Positions 49,526 through 58,599 of a stretch of 64,000 nt of DNA are shown piece by piece. The position numbers and the translations under genes were made by a program. The notes below the pieces were generated by a model. That model saw nothing but the letters and a program-made list of their open reading frames with translations. It did not search any database and was not told the DNA's origin. The stretch lies in assembly GCA_034433795.1 (NCBI GenBank), contig DAOUAE010000099.1, forward strand, positions 22,014 to 86,013, read 5' to 3'. The stretch's first letter is position 1. Each line of letters begins with the position of its first letter. The DNA is from DAOUAE01 sp034433795. GTDB taxonomy: Bacteria; Chloroflexota; UBA6077; FW602-bin22; DAOUAE01.

Positions 49526-51202
49526 ATCGCCACCCACCACTCCTGCCCACCATCCGACCCGAGGCGCTCGGAGTCCCCATCAGCGGCCCGGCCCCGCCCC
49601 TCCAGGCCAGAACCCGCGCCCGGATTGCTCAGCCAGGTCGCCGCGCACCTGACCGCCATCGGACTCGTCGCCCTGATCGTCACCGCCACGAGCGCTCTCC
49701 AGACCGGACGCTGGCCGCTGATCCCGCCGCCGGTTCCGGCCGCTCCCGCGGCCCCGGCGACCCCGTCGCCCGAGCCCGTCGCGCCGCCATCGACCGCCGA
49801 GCCCGGTCCCCCCGCGAGCGGTGACGAGCTGCCCCTCGCCACGGAGCTGGCGCTTCTGACCACACCGCCCGAACCGACCGCCACCCCGCCCGCCGAGGAC
49901 GAAGCTCTCGACCCCCGGCGGGCGGTGCTCAGCGTCCGGGGCAATCTGCGCGACCTGGCCCCGACGCCGACGCCCCGGGCGGGGATCGTGACCTACACCG
50001 TGGTCGAGGGCGACACCGCCAGCGCGATCGCAGAGCGCTTCGGCCTCAGTCTCGAGACCGTCCTGCAGGCCAACAGCCTCGCGCCCGACCAGCCGCTCTC
50101 CGTCGGGCAAACGCTGCTGATTCTCCCGACCTCAGGGGTGCTGCACACGGTCGCCCCCGGCGATACGCTCTGGGATATCGCCAGCCGCTACGGCGTTATC
50201 CCGGAGGATATCCTGGCCGTGAACAAACTGGCGAACGCTGACCTTCTCCAGCCGGGCCAGCGGCTGATCATCCCGGCGGTCCCCCCCGAGCGCCGCCAGG
50301 CGGCCGTGCCCGGCGCCCCGACCCGCCCGCTGGAGCCGATACGCTACACCGTCCAGCCCGGCGACACCCTGAGCGGCATCGCCGGCCGCTTCGGCCTCCG
50401 CCCCGAGGCCGTCCTCTGGTCAAACGACCTGGCCGACCCCGATCTGCTGCCAGTCGGCCGGGAACTGCTGCTGCCACCGGTGGACGGGGTGCTGCACCGC
50501 GTCCGCGAGGGAGACACGCTGAGCAGCATCGCCGGCCTCTACGGCGCCAGCGCCCTGGCGATCGCCCAGGCCAACGGGCTGACCGAACCATATACGCTGT
50601 CTGTCGGGCGCCTGCTCGTTGTCCCCGGTGGCGAGCCCCCGGCCCGGCCGACTCCGACGCCCCGACCAGCCCCCGCCGCGCCGGCCGCCCCAGCGGTGGC
50701 CGCCCGACCGGCAGTCGCCGCCCGGCCGGCTCCGCCGACGCCCACCCCAGTGCCGCCCACCCCCACCCCGGTGCCGCCGACCCCGACGCCCGTGCCGCCG
50801 ACGCCCACTCCCAAGCCAGCGCCGCCGGCCAGCGACGGGGCCACCATCGCCGCCATCGCCCAGCGCTATCTCGGCTACCGCTACGTCTGGGGCGGCACCT
50901 CGCCGGCCACCGGTTTCGACTGCAGCGGGTTTGTGTTCTACGTCTACCGTCAGGCCGGCAAATACATCCCGCGCGATCTCTGGGGGCAGCTTAACGCCGG
51001 CCCCCGCATCAGCCGGAACAATCTCCAGCCGGGCGACATCGTCTTCTTCCAGAACACCTACACCACCGGCCTCTCTCACAACGGCATCTACCTGGGCGGC
51101 GGCCGCTTCATCCACGCCGCCACCGAGCGCACCGGGGTCATCATCAGCCGGCTGGACGATCCCTACTGGGGGCCACGCTACGTTGGGGCCAGCCGACCCT
51201 GA
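49526..51202 (+). CDS. Cell-wall hydrolase with four LysM domains and NlpC/P60 domain; likely ATC start
   Basis: A peptidoglycan endopeptidase, membrane-anchored or secreted. With the ATC start it is 558 residues: a basic N-terminus, one hydrophobic segment (about 33-57), a Pro/Thr linker, four LysM repeats of about 45 residues (TYTVVEGDTASAIA, LHTVAPGDTLWDIA, RYTVQPGDTLSGIA, LHRVREGDTLSSIA), a long PTPTPVPP linker and an NlpC/P60 domain with Cys in FDCSGFVFYVYRQAG and His in LSHNGIYLGGG. No ATG or GTG exists in frame before the hydrophobic segment. AGGAGGTG lies six bases before ATC 49526; TTG 49625 has no Shine-Dalgarno. A sequencing frameshift is an alternative. Confidence 0.85.
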   Translation: MATHHSCPPSDPRRSESPSAARPRPSRPEPAPGLLSQVAAHLTAIGLVALIVTATSALQTGRWPLIPPPVPAAPAAPATPSPEPVAPPSTAEPGPPASGDELPLATELALLTTPPEPTATPPAEDEALDPRRAVLSVRGNLRDLAPTPTPRAGIVTYTVVEGDTASAIAERFGLSLETVLQANSLAPDQPLSVGQTLLILPTSGVLHTVAPGDTLWDIASRYGVIPEDILAVNKLANADLLQPGQRLIIPAVPPERRQAAVPGAPTRPLEPIRYTVQPGDTLSGIAGRFGLRPEAVLWSNDLADPDLLPVGRELLLPPVDGVLHRVREGDTLSSIAGLYGASALAIAQANGLTEPYTLSVGRLLVVPGGEPPARPTPTPRPAPAAPAAPAVAARPAVAARPAPPTPTPVPPTPTPVPPTPTPVPPTPTPKPAPPASDGATIAAIAQRYLGYRYVWGGTSPATGFDCSGFVFYVYRQAGKYIPRDLWGQLNAGPRISRNNLQPGDIVFFQNTYTTGLSHNGIYLGGGRFIHAATERTGVIISRLDDPYWGPRYVGASRP

Positions 51203-51256
51203 CCGCCCGGCCCGCCGTGGCCGGTGGGGGAACAACCGGCCGCTGTCTCCCGTGGC

Positions 51257-51481
51257 TCAACCTGGGGGAACGGCCAGGCCGGGCGCCTCGGGGCGGTGGT
51301 GGGCCACCACCCGCCCCTCCTCCCAGGTGAGGATGGCGTGCTCGAAAAGTTGCGATCCATCGGGCGCCGGGTCGCTCAGCGGCAGCCCGATCTCCGGGTG
51401 CTCCCGCCAGTACGCATAGTAGGCGCGGGGCACCCGATAGCCGTTGAGGACCTCAACGGCGGCCTCGGTTCGTCGCGGCAT
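51257..51481 (-). CDS. Small protein with Chloroflexota FG-P-S/Q-FE-A-like module
   Basis: A 74-residue protein. The central part YYAYWREHPEIGLPLSDPAPDGSQLFEHAIL-like segment (seen as YYAYWREHPEIGLPLS then GSQLFEHAILTWEEG) resembles the repeat common in secreted Chloroflexota proteins, in which F..YW...GG...FG.P.S....Q.FE.A recurs. Here it is a stand-alone cytosolic copy without signal peptide. ATG 51481 has GGAGGGGG upstream; an earlier TTG/GTG-type start adds eight residues and is less likely. Resemblance is by eye and moderately sure. Confidence 0.5.
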   Translation of the reverse strand: MPRRTEAAVEVLNGYRVPRAYYAYWREHPEIGLPLSDPAPDGSQLFEHAILTWEEGRVVAHHRPEAPGLAVPPG

Positions 51482-51631
51482 CGTCTGCCCCCTCCTGACC
51501 GGCAACTCTCCCTTCCGGGCAAACCGCGTACCGCATCCGGCCGATAGAGCGGGGGAGGTCCCGCCTGGCCTTTACGCCGGCTCCGCCACGGGAGTAAGAT
51601 ACAGGTGAGAACGACGCGGTGGAGGCCAGAG

Positions 51632-53140
51632 ATGGCAGTGGCTGCGACGGCGCAGTACAAGAACTACATCAACGGCCGGTGGGTGGACGCCCTGGACGGA
51701 CGGACCATGGAGAGCCTCAACCCGGCCACCGGCGAGGTCCTCGGCATCGTGCCCCGCTCGACCGCCCGCGATGCCGTCGCCGCCATCGAGGCGGCGGCCC
51801 AGGCCTTCCCCAAGTGGCGGCGGGTGCCCGCCCCCCGGCGGGCCGAGATCCTCTTTCGGGCGGCCGAGATCATGGTCCGGCGTAAGGAGGAGCTGGGCCG
51901 CCTGGTGACGATGGAGATGGGCAAGGTCCTGAAAGAGGGACTGGCCGATGTCCAGGAGGCCATCGACGAGACCTACTATATGGCCGGCGAGGGCCGCCGC
52001 CTCTTCGGCCAGACAACCCCCTCGGAGCTGCCCGACAAGTTCGCCATGGCGATCCGCGAGCCGATCGGCGTGGCCGTGGCCATCACCCCCTGGAACTTCC
52101 CCCTGGCCATCCCCACCTGGAAGATCGCCCCGGCCCTGGTGGCCGGCAACACCGTCGTCTTCAAGCCGGCCAGCGACACCCCGATCCTGGCCGCCACCCT
52201 GGTCCAGATCTTCGAGGAGGCTGGGCTGCCGCCGGGCGTGCTGAATCTGGTCATCGGCAACGGCGACGAGGTCGGCGAGCCGCTGGTGACCCATCCCCAG
52301 GTCGGGGTAGTGGCCTTCACCGGCTCGACGGCGGTGGGACGGGAGATCGCCCTCAAGGCCACCCAGCACCTCAAGCGGGTCTCGCTGGAGATGGGCGGCA
52401 AGAACGCCATCATCGTTATGGATGACGCCGACCTCAACCTGGCCCTGGACGGTATCGTCTGGAGCGCCTTCGGCACCAGCGGCCAGCGCTGCACCGCCGC
52501 CAGCCGGATCATCGTCCACCGGGCGGTGGCCCGGGAACTCACCGAGCGGCTGGTCGAGCGGGCCCAGCGGCTCCGCCTGGGCAACGGTCTCGACCCCACG
52601 GTGGACATGGGGCCGGTCGTCAACGCCCGTCAACTCCAGCGTATCCACCAGTACGTCCAGATCGGCGTTCAGGAGGGGGCCAAACTCCTCTGCGGCGGCA
52701 CTATCGTCCGCGAGGGCGACCTGGCCCGCGGCTTCTTCTACGCCCCCACGGTCTTCGGCGACGTGCGGCCCGAGATGCGGATCGCCCAGGAGGAGATCTT
52801 CGGCCCGGTCACAGCCATCATCACCGTCGACAGTCTGGAGGAGGCTATCGCCGTCAACAACGGCGTTCAGTACGGGCTGGTGACGTCGATCTACACCCGC
52901 GATATCAACCGGGCCTTCCGGGCGCTGCGGGAGATCGACACCGGCATCGTTTATGTCAACGCGGGGACCATCGGCGCTGAGGTCCACCTGCCCTTCGGTG
53001 GGACCAAGAACACCGGCAACGGCCACCGCGAGGCCGGGGTCCAGGCGCTCGACATCTTCACCGAGTGGAAGACGGTCTTCATCGACTACTCCGGCCGGCT
53101 CCAGCGGGCGATGATCGATATCGCCCCATTGCCCTCCTGA
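51632..53140 (+). CDS. NAD(P)-dependent aldehyde dehydrogenase
   Basis: A 502-residue ALDH-superfamily enzyme oxidising an aldehyde to its acid. Motifs: ITPWNFPLAIPTWKIAPAL, VAFTGSTAVG, LEMGGKNAIIV (general-base Glu), TSGQRCTAASRI (catalytic Cys) and EEIFGPVTAIITV. Lactaldehyde, succinate-semialdehyde or 2,5-dioxovalerate dehydrogenases have the same layout. ATG 51632 follows GGAGG. The C-terminus EVHLPFGGTKNTGNGHREAG is typical. No operon partner. Confidence 0.93.
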   Translation: MAVAATAQYKNYINGRWVDALDGRTMESLNPATGEVLGIVPRSTARDAVAAIEAAAQAFPKWRRVPAPRRAEILFRAAEIMVRRKEELGRLVTMEMGKVLKEGLADVQEAIDETYYMAGEGRRLFGQTTPSELPDKFAMAIREPIGVAVAITPWNFPLAIPTWKIAPALVAGNTVVFKPASDTPILAATLVQIFEEAGLPPGVLNLVIGNGDEVGEPLVTHPQVGVVAFTGSTAVGREIALKATQHLKRVSLEMGGKNAIIVMDDADLNLALDGIVWSAFGTSGQRCTAASRIIVHRAVARELTERLVERAQRLRLGNGLDPTVDMGPVVNARQLQRIHQYVQIGVQEGAKLLCGGTIVREGDLARGFFYAPTVFGDVRPEMRIAQEEIFGPVTAIITVDSLEEAIAVNNGVQYGLVTSIYTRDINRAFRALREIDTGIVYVNAGTIGAEVHLPFGGTKNTGNGHREAGVQALDIFTEWKTVFIDYSGRLQRAMIDIAPLPS

Positions 53141-53161
53141 ACCGCTCCGGAAATACGAAGC

Positions 53162-53195
53162 GGCCCGGTCTGCCCAGCGCTGAGCAGACCGGGCC
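53162..53195. terminator. Perfect GC-rich hairpin between convergent genes
   Basis: 12-base perfect stem GGCCCGGTCTGC (53162-53173) with GCAGACCGGGCC (53184-53195), 10-base loop; flanking C/G adds a 13th pair. It lies between the ALDH and rhodanese stops and lacks a T-tract on either side, so a bidirectional terminator or RNA-stabilising stem is likely. Confidence 0.55.
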
Positions 53196-53264
53196 GGCCG
53201 GCAGCGACCAGACCGCCAGCGGGCCGCGCGACGCCGTCTGCGGTCAGACGGACCGGAGAGGTAC

Positions 53265-53612
53265 TCAGCTGCCGGTTTCGATGGGGTTGCCGGTCTGGGC
53301 CCAGCGCTCGGTGCCGCCCTCGAGGTTGTACAGCTCGCTCAGGCCCACCGCCGCCGCCATCTCGCAGGCCAGAGCGCTGCGCTGGCCGACCTGGCAGACG
53401 AAAAGGATCTTCTTGCCGGCGTACTCCTGCAGGAGTTCGCGCGGCTGGGCGAGCAGGGTGAAAAGCGGGATGAGTTTGGCGCCAGGGATATGCCCGCGGG
53501 CGTACTCATCCGGCTGGCGGACGTCGATGATCACGACCTCGCCCCGCCGGATCATCTCCTTGGCCTCTTCCACGCTCACCCGCTTGAACGGCTCGACAAC
53601 AGGCTGTGCCAT
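53265..53612 (-). CDS. Rhodanese-like sulfurtransferase domain protein
   Basis: A 115-residue single rhodanese domain that transfers persulfide sulfur or acts in sulfur relay. The active-site loop is FVCQVGQRSALA with the catalytic Cys; the CH2 motif is VVIIDVRQPDEYARGHIPGA, and YNLEGGTERW closes the domain. ATG 53612 follows AAGGGAGACC. The frame is open to 53666 but the shorter form fits family length. A TATA-like stretch lies 20 bases upstream. Confidence 0.9.
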   Translation of the reverse strand: MAQPVVEPFKRVSVEEAKEMIRRGEVVIIDVRQPDEYARGHIPGAKLIPLFTLLAQPRELLQEYAGKKILFVCQVGQRSALACEMAAAVGLSELYNLEGGTERWAQTGNPIETGS

Positions 53613-53741
53613 CGGTCTCCCTTCGGCTGATATAATCCCCACACAAACAGAGAACCGGTGCTCCACCCTGTTTTACCAGAAATTCCTGAGTGATGCAATG
53701 AGCGCACTCAGGAATCCGGTGGGTGGTGGATAGAGGCGATC

Positions 53742-54812
53742 ATGATCCGACGCTGGGGCTGGCTGCTGGGATTGGGACTCGTGCTGTACCTGGGGCGAGC
53801 GGTCCTGCCGCCGTTCGTCCTGGCCATTATTCTGGCCTACCTGCTCAACCCGCTGGTCGATGGGCTGACCCGTCGCCTGCGCCTGCCCCGCTGGACGGTG
53901 ATCGTCGGCCTCTACCTTTTTATGCTGAGCGGGCTGGGAGCGCTCCTGGCGGTGCTGGTGCCGGCTTTCGTCCACGAGACGCGCGCGCTGGCGCAGCACG
54001 CCCCCGCCATTCTGACCGCTCTCTTCATCCAGATCACCGGCACCCCGGCGCTCGACCTCTTTGGCCGCTCCATCACTCCCGATTTGCTGCTGGCCTACTT
54101 CTCCCGGAGTCTCGACGAGGCGCTGGGCCGGCCGGGCGAGGCGCTGCACGTGGCGGCCCTGCTGGTCGAGGGCGTCCTGGGGATCCTGGTCACCCTGGTG
54201 GTGACCTTCTACCTTCTCCTCCACGGGCGGGCCTTTCTGGCCTACCTTCTGCACTTCGTTCCGGCTGAACACCACGACCGCGTCCGTCGCCTCGGCCGGC
54301 GGGTCAACCACGTGCTGGGCAGCTATCTGCGTGGACAGCTCTTTCTGGTCGTGCTGATGGCCAGCGCCACCTATCTGGCGCTGGGGCCGGGGTTCCATCT
54401 GCCCTACGCCCTGCCCATCGCCCTGGCCACCGGGATCCTCGAGGTCATCCCCTTCGTCGGACCGGTGGTGGCTGCCACCATCGCCGCCGGCGTGGGGCTG
54501 GTCCAGCTCGGTCCCCAGGCGGCCGTCGGCATCATCCTCGTCTATTTCGTCCTGCGGCAACTGGAGGACCACGTGGTGATGCCCATCGTCCTGGGCCGGG
54601 CGGTGGCCCTGCACCCGGCGGTGACCATCTTCGCCGTTCTCACCGGTGGCACCCTGGCCGGCGTCCTCGGCGTGCTCCTGGCGGTGCCGGTGGCGGCCAC
54701 GGTCAAGGTCGTCCTCGAGGAGCTCTACCCGCCAGAGCCCGCCGGCAGCTGCCTCGCCGACCCCGCCCGACCCGGCCAGCCCGCCAGTACTCTCGGAGGC
54801 GAACGACAGTGA
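53742..54812 (+). CDS. AI-2E-family (PerM/YdiK-like) membrane transporter
   Basis: A 356-residue integral membrane protein of the AI-2E/TerC-like permease family. Eight or so hydrophobic segments: WGWLLGLGLVLYLGRAVLPP, FVLAIILAYLLNPLVDGL, WTVIVGLYLFMLSGLGALLAV, VTLVVTFYLLLHG and later ALATGILEVIPFVGPVVAATIAAG, described in part. The motif IPFVGPV is conserved. Function in this family ranges from quorum signal export to ion transport and is unknown here. GTGA overlaps the next gene by four bases, so the two are linked. Confidence 0.88.
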   Translation: MIRRWGWLLGLGLVLYLGRAVLPPFVLAIILAYLLNPLVDGLTRRLRLPRWTVIVGLYLFMLSGLGALLAVLVPAFVHETRALAQHAPAILTALFIQITGTPALDLFGRSITPDLLLAYFSRSLDEALGRPGEALHVAALLVEGVLGILVTLVVTFYLLLHGRAFLAYLLHFVPAEHHDRVRRLGRRVNHVLGSYLRGQLFLVVLMASATYLALGPGFHLPYALPIALATGILEVIPFVGPVVAATIAAGVGLVQLGPQAAVGIILVYFVLRQLEDHVVMPIVLGRAVALHPAVTIFAVLTGGTLAGVLGVLLAVPVAATVKVVLEELYPPEPAGSCLADPARPGQPASTLGGERQ

Positions 54813-55291
54813 ACGAGCCGTCTCAGTCGGAAACACCCGGCCAGCCGGTCGGCCGGACCCGCTACGGGGAGCTAACGCTCGACCAGATCGCCGAGGTCCA
54901 GCCCGGCCTCGGCCGGCTCATGCCGCTGGTCAGCGACCGTTACTGGATCATGTACTACGCCGCGCGGGGCGGGAACTGGGCGCTGGCCCGCTACTGCCTC
55001 GACCAGATCCGGGCCCTCTTCCGGGTGGGGGCCACGACCCGTCCCCAGTTCCGGTCGTTCCTCGAGGCCTTTGACCGGGGACACCTGACCGCCCTGGAGG
55101 GCGCCATCCAGGCCCGGGACTTCCACGCCTTCGAGGTCGCCTACCGGCGGGGGATCGAGGGAGCCAACGCCATGCACGCCGCCACCGGCCACCCGGAGAT
55201 CGTCTGGCAGCTGCCGCCGACCCCGCCCCAGCATCTCTATCTGGGACCGCTGGGCGCGCCCGGCCACGCTCATCCGACCACCGAGGAGTAA
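54809..55291 (+). CDS. Protein resembling a c-type heme-binding family but without CxxCH
   Basis: A 160-residue protein in a common bacterial small family with RYWIMYYAARGGNWALARYCL, TRPQFRSFLEAFDRGHL, ARDFHAFEVAYRRGIEGANAMH and the tail GHPEIVWQLPPTPP. In many homologues the segment before AATGH reads C-N-A-C-H, a heme c site, but here both Cys are Ala and Met (GANAMHAATGH). It has no signal peptide, which agrees with loss of heme attachment. Translation is coupled to the AI-2E-type permease by a four-base overlap. Confidence 0.65.
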   Translation: MNEPSQSETPGQPVGRTRYGELTLDQIAEVQPGLGRLMPLVSDRYWIMYYAARGGNWALARYCLDQIRALFRVGATTRPQFRSFLEAFDRGHLTALEGAIQARDFHAFEVAYRRGIEGANAMHAATGHPEIVWQLPPTPPQHLYLGPLGAPGHAHPTTEE

Positions 55292-55299
55292 GGCCGGCC

Positions 55300-58200
55300 T
55301 CACCCGTCAGGCGACGGCTGCTCGGCCAGCCGCCGGACGCCCAGCCGGATCTTGTAGCTATCGATCCGCAGGTCGGCGCTGTGGGCCTCGGGCGGCGGCG
55401 GCCCCTTGATGATCTGTCGCGAGAGCGTCTCGTGACGGATGTAGTCGGCGAACCGCTCGATGACCTCCTCCAGCGCCCGCTCGGCCTGGTAGTAGGTCAG
55501 AATGCGGTCCTCGATCCGGAAATTGGCCTCTTTGCGCAGCGCCTGGATGTGCCGCACGATCTCGCGGGCCAGCCCCTCGCTGAGAAGATCGGGCGTCAGC
55601 CGGGTGTCCACCGCCACCAGCGTCCCGAACTCCTCGGCCACCGCGTAGCCCTCGCGCCCGGTGGCCTGGACCTCCAGATCGGCCGGGTCGAGAGCCAGCC
55701 GGGCGCCGTCGGGCAGCGTCACCTCGACCGGCGTGCCGGCCTGCTGGGCCGCCAGGACGGTCCGGCCGTCCAGTTGGGGCAGGATGGCCAGGACCTGCGG
55801 CAGGCGCGGCCCCAGTTTAGGGCCCAGCTGGGCCAGTTTCGGCCGCACCTGGTAGGTGGCCACCGCGCTGGGGTCTTCAGCCAGCCGCAGCCGTTTGATG
55901 TTGAGCTCGGCCAGGATCTCCTCCTGCAGCCGCTCGACCACCGCCCGCTCGGCCGGCGGCACCACCACGACCAGCTCGGCCAGCGGCTGGCGGACCCGCA
56001 GCCGGGCCTTATTGCGGGCCGCCCGGCCCAGGGCCACCACCCGCTGGGCGACCGCCATATCGTGAAGGAGAGCCCGGTCGACGAGGGCCGGGTCGGCGGT
56101 GGGGTAACTGGTCAGGTGGACGCTCTCCGGGGCGGTCGGGTCGACCGACCGGACCAGGTTCTGATAGAGGGCCTCGCTCAGGAACGGCATAAACGGGGCG
56201 ATGAGCCCGGTGAGGGCCGTCAGGCACTCGTAGAGCGTGAGGTGGGCGGCCACCTTATCCGGGCTCAGCCCGCTCCGCCAGAACCGGTCGCGGCTCCGAC
56301 GGACATACCAGTTGGAGAGGTCGTCGACGAACTGCTCGATGAGCCGGCCGGCCGTCGTCACGTCGTAGGCGTCGAGCAGGCTGTCCACCTGACCGATGGT
56401 CTCGTGCAGCCGGGCCAGGATCCAGCGGTCGAGGACGTGCCGCTCGCGAGCCGGGAGCGTATGCTCGCGCGGGTTGAAGCGGTCGATGCGGGCGTAGGTG
56501 ACGAAGAAGGCGTAGGTGTTCCAGAGGGTCAGAAGGAAGCGCCGGACGACCTCGCCGACCAGGCCGACCGAGAAGCGTTTCTCCATGCCGGGATGGCCGG
56601 CGGTGTAGAAGTACCAGCGGGTGGCGTCGGCCCCGTGAGCCTCGATGACCGTCCAGGGGTCGACCACATTGCCGCGCGACTTCGACATCTTGACGCCGGT
56701 CTCGTCCAGGAGCAGTCCCAGCGAGATCACGTTGCGGAAGGCTGGCTGGTCGAAGAGGGCGGTGGCGATGGCGTGCAGGGTGTAGAACCAGCCGCGCGTC
56801 TGGTCGACGCCCTCGCAGATGAAATCGGCCGGGAAACTGCGCTGGAACGTCTCCTGGTTCTCGAAGGGATAGTGCCATTGGGCCACCGGCATCGCCCCGG
56901 AGTCGAACCAGACGTCGATGAGGTAGGGCACCCGCCGCATCTCGCCCTGGCACTCGGGGCAGGTCAGGATGACCTGGTCGATGTAGGGGCGGTGCAGATC
57001 GAGGTGGGCCAGGTCGAGCGTCTGGCCGTCGCCGGCCGGCGACGGCGCCCCCCGGCGCAGGGCGTTGAAGGTATCGCCCCGGGCCATCCTCTGGAGTTCG
57101 GCCACGCTGCCGATGCAGTGCTGGTGGCCGCAGGTCTCGCACTGCCAGATGGGCAGCGGCGTCCCCCAGTAGCGCTCGCGCGACAGGGCCCAGTCGACCA
57201 CGTTCTCCAGGAAGTTGCCGAAGCGCCCGTGCTTAAGGTGCTCCGGGTACCAGTTGATCTGTTCATTGTTTTTGAGCAGGTTCTCCCGCAACTGGGTCAT
57301 GCGGATGAACCAGGAGCGCCGGGCGTAGTACAGGAGCGGGGTGTCGCAGCGCCAGCAGAAGGGATAGGTATGGTCGATGGTGCCCGAGCGCAGGAGCAGA
57401 CCGCGCCGCTCGAGGTCGGCGATGATCTCGCCGTCGGCGTCCTTGACGAAGAGCCCGGCCCAGGGCGTGACCGCGGCGGTGAAGCGCCCCTGGGGGTCCA
57501 CCGGCTGGAGGATCGGCAGGTTCTCCTGGCGGCCGACCTCCAGGTCGACCTCGCCGAAGGCCGGGGCGATGTGGACGACACCGGTCCCCTCCTCGGCGGC
57601 GACGAACGTCGCCCCCACCACCCGGTAGGCCGGCCGGTCGGGCTGGACGAAGGTGTAGAGCGGCTGGTAGCGGCGGCCGATGAGATCGGTCGGGGCCACC
57701 GGCCCCAGCACCTCAAAGGCCAGGCCGTGCAGGGCCCGCTCCAGCGCCGCCTGGGCCAGAATGAGGACCTCCTGACCGACCCGCACCCGCACGTACTCCA
57801 GGGTCGGATTGATGGCCAGGGCCACGTTGCCCGGCAGCGTCCAGGGGGTGGTGGTCCAGGCTAGGAGAAAGACACCGGGTTCGTCGGCCAGCGGGAACTT
57901 GACGTAGATGGAGGGGTCGGTGGCGTTCTCGTAGCCCAGGGCCACCTCGTGGCTGGAGAGCGGCGTCCCGCAGCGCGGGCAGTAGGGGACGACTTTGTAG
58001 TCCTGGTAGAGCAGACCCCTGTCCCACAGCTGGCGCAGGATCCACCAGACCGACTCGATGTAGTCGCTGCTCAGGGTGATATAGGGGTGGGCCATATCCA
58101 GCCAGAAGCCGATGCGGTCGGAGAGGCGCTCCCACTCTTTGACATAGCGGAACACGCTCTCCCGACAGCGGTCGTTGAACCGGTCCACCCCGTACTCTTC

Positions 58201-58524
58201 GATCTGGCTTTTGGTGGTGAAACCCAGTTCTTTCTCGATCTGCAGTTCGACCGGCAGCCCGTGGGTATCCCAGCCCGCCTTGCGGGGCACATTGTAGCCC
58301 TTCATCGTCCGGTAGCGCGGGATAAGGTCCTTGAACACCCGCGCCAGGACGTGATGGATGCCCGGCGGGGCGTTGGCCGTTGGCGGGCCCTCGTAGAAGG
58401 TGTACTGGGGCCGGCCCTGGCTCTGGGCCATGGACTTCTCAAAGATCCGGTTGGCTTTCCAGAACTCTAAAATCTGCTCTTCCAGCCGCGGAAACGAGAC
58501 CTGACTGCTCACTTCGTGAAACAT
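55300..58524 (-). CDS. ileS: Isoleucyl-tRNA synthetase
   Basis: Charges tRNA-Ile. 1074 residues, the longer bacterial-archaeal form. HIGH motif in PPGIHHVLARVFKD, editing domain about residues 200-400 (LAWTTTPWTLPGNVALA), KMSKSRGNVVDPW for the KMSKS loop, and zinc-binding Cys in WQCETCGHQHC and LTCPECQGEM. Normal start at ATG 58524. The leader is too short to hold a T-box, so regulation is not by that route. Confidence 0.97.
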   Translation of the reverse strand: MFHEVSSQVSFPRLEEQILEFWKANRIFEKSMAQSQGRPQYTFYEGPPTANAPPGIHHVLARVFKDLIPRYRTMKGYNVPRKAGWDTHGLPVELQIEKELGFTTKSQIEEYGVDRFNDRCRESVFRYVKEWERLSDRIGFWLDMAHPYITLSSDYIESVWWILRQLWDRGLLYQDYKVVPYCPRCGTPLSSHEVALGYENATDPSIYVKFPLADEPGVFLLAWTTTPWTLPGNVALAINPTLEYVRVRVGQEVLILAQAALERALHGLAFEVLGPVAPTDLIGRRYQPLYTFVQPDRPAYRVVGATFVAAEEGTGVVHIAPAFGEVDLEVGRQENLPILQPVDPQGRFTAAVTPWAGLFVKDADGEIIADLERRGLLLRSGTIDHTYPFCWRCDTPLLYYARRSWFIRMTQLRENLLKNNEQINWYPEHLKHGRFGNFLENVVDWALSRERYWGTPLPIWQCETCGHQHCIGSVAELQRMARGDTFNALRRGAPSPAGDGQTLDLAHLDLHRPYIDQVILTCPECQGEMRRVPYLIDVWFDSGAMPVAQWHYPFENQETFQRSFPADFICEGVDQTRGWFYTLHAIATALFDQPAFRNVISLGLLLDETGVKMSKSRGNVVDPWTVIEAHGADATRWYFYTAGHPGMEKRFSVGLVGEVVRRFLLTLWNTYAFFVTYARIDRFNPREHTLPARERHVLDRWILARLHETIGQVDSLLDAYDVTTAGRLIEQFVDDLSNWYVRRSRDRFWRSGLSPDKVAAHLTLYECLTALTGLIAPFMPFLSEALYQNLVRSVDPTAPESVHLTSYPTADPALVDRALLHDMAVAQRVVALGRAARNKARLRVRQPLAELVVVVPPAERAVVERLQEEILAELNIKRLRLAEDPSAVATYQVRPKLAQLGPKLGPRLPQVLAILPQLDGRTVLAAQQAGTPVEVTLPDGARLALDPADLEVQATGREGYAVAEEFGTLVAVDTRLTPDLLSEGLAREIVRHIQALRKEANFRIEDRILTYYQAERALEEVIERFADYIRHETLSRQIIKGPPPPEAHSADLRIDSYKIRLGVRRLAEQPSPDG

Positions 58525-58556
58525 GGGCGCTTCCCACAGGCAGCATTATCTTTCCA

Positions 58557-58586
58557 AATATACCCTCCGGGGACGGCCACCGTCAA
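58557..58586 (-). promoter_or_regulatory. Promoter of ileS
   Basis: Minus strand: TTGACG (58581-58586), 18 bases, TATATT (58557-58562). Start near 58550, leader of about 26 bases. Confidence 0.75.
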
Positions 58587-58599
58587 ACCACGGCACCGG

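Noticed and set aside
47665..49944. 759-codon form of the aminotransferase
   Set aside because: The extra N-terminus is low-complexity and lies upstream of the TATAAT at 49075-49080; ATG 49038 fits the family.
50740..50820. Tandem DNA repeat
   Set aside because: It simply encodes the PTPTPVPP linker of the LysM-NlpC protein.
55381..57864. 827-codon open frame on the plus strand
   Set aside because: Antisense to ileS.
58525..58560. T-box upstream of ileS
   Set aside because: The predicted leader is only about 26 bases and lacks the T-box sequence.
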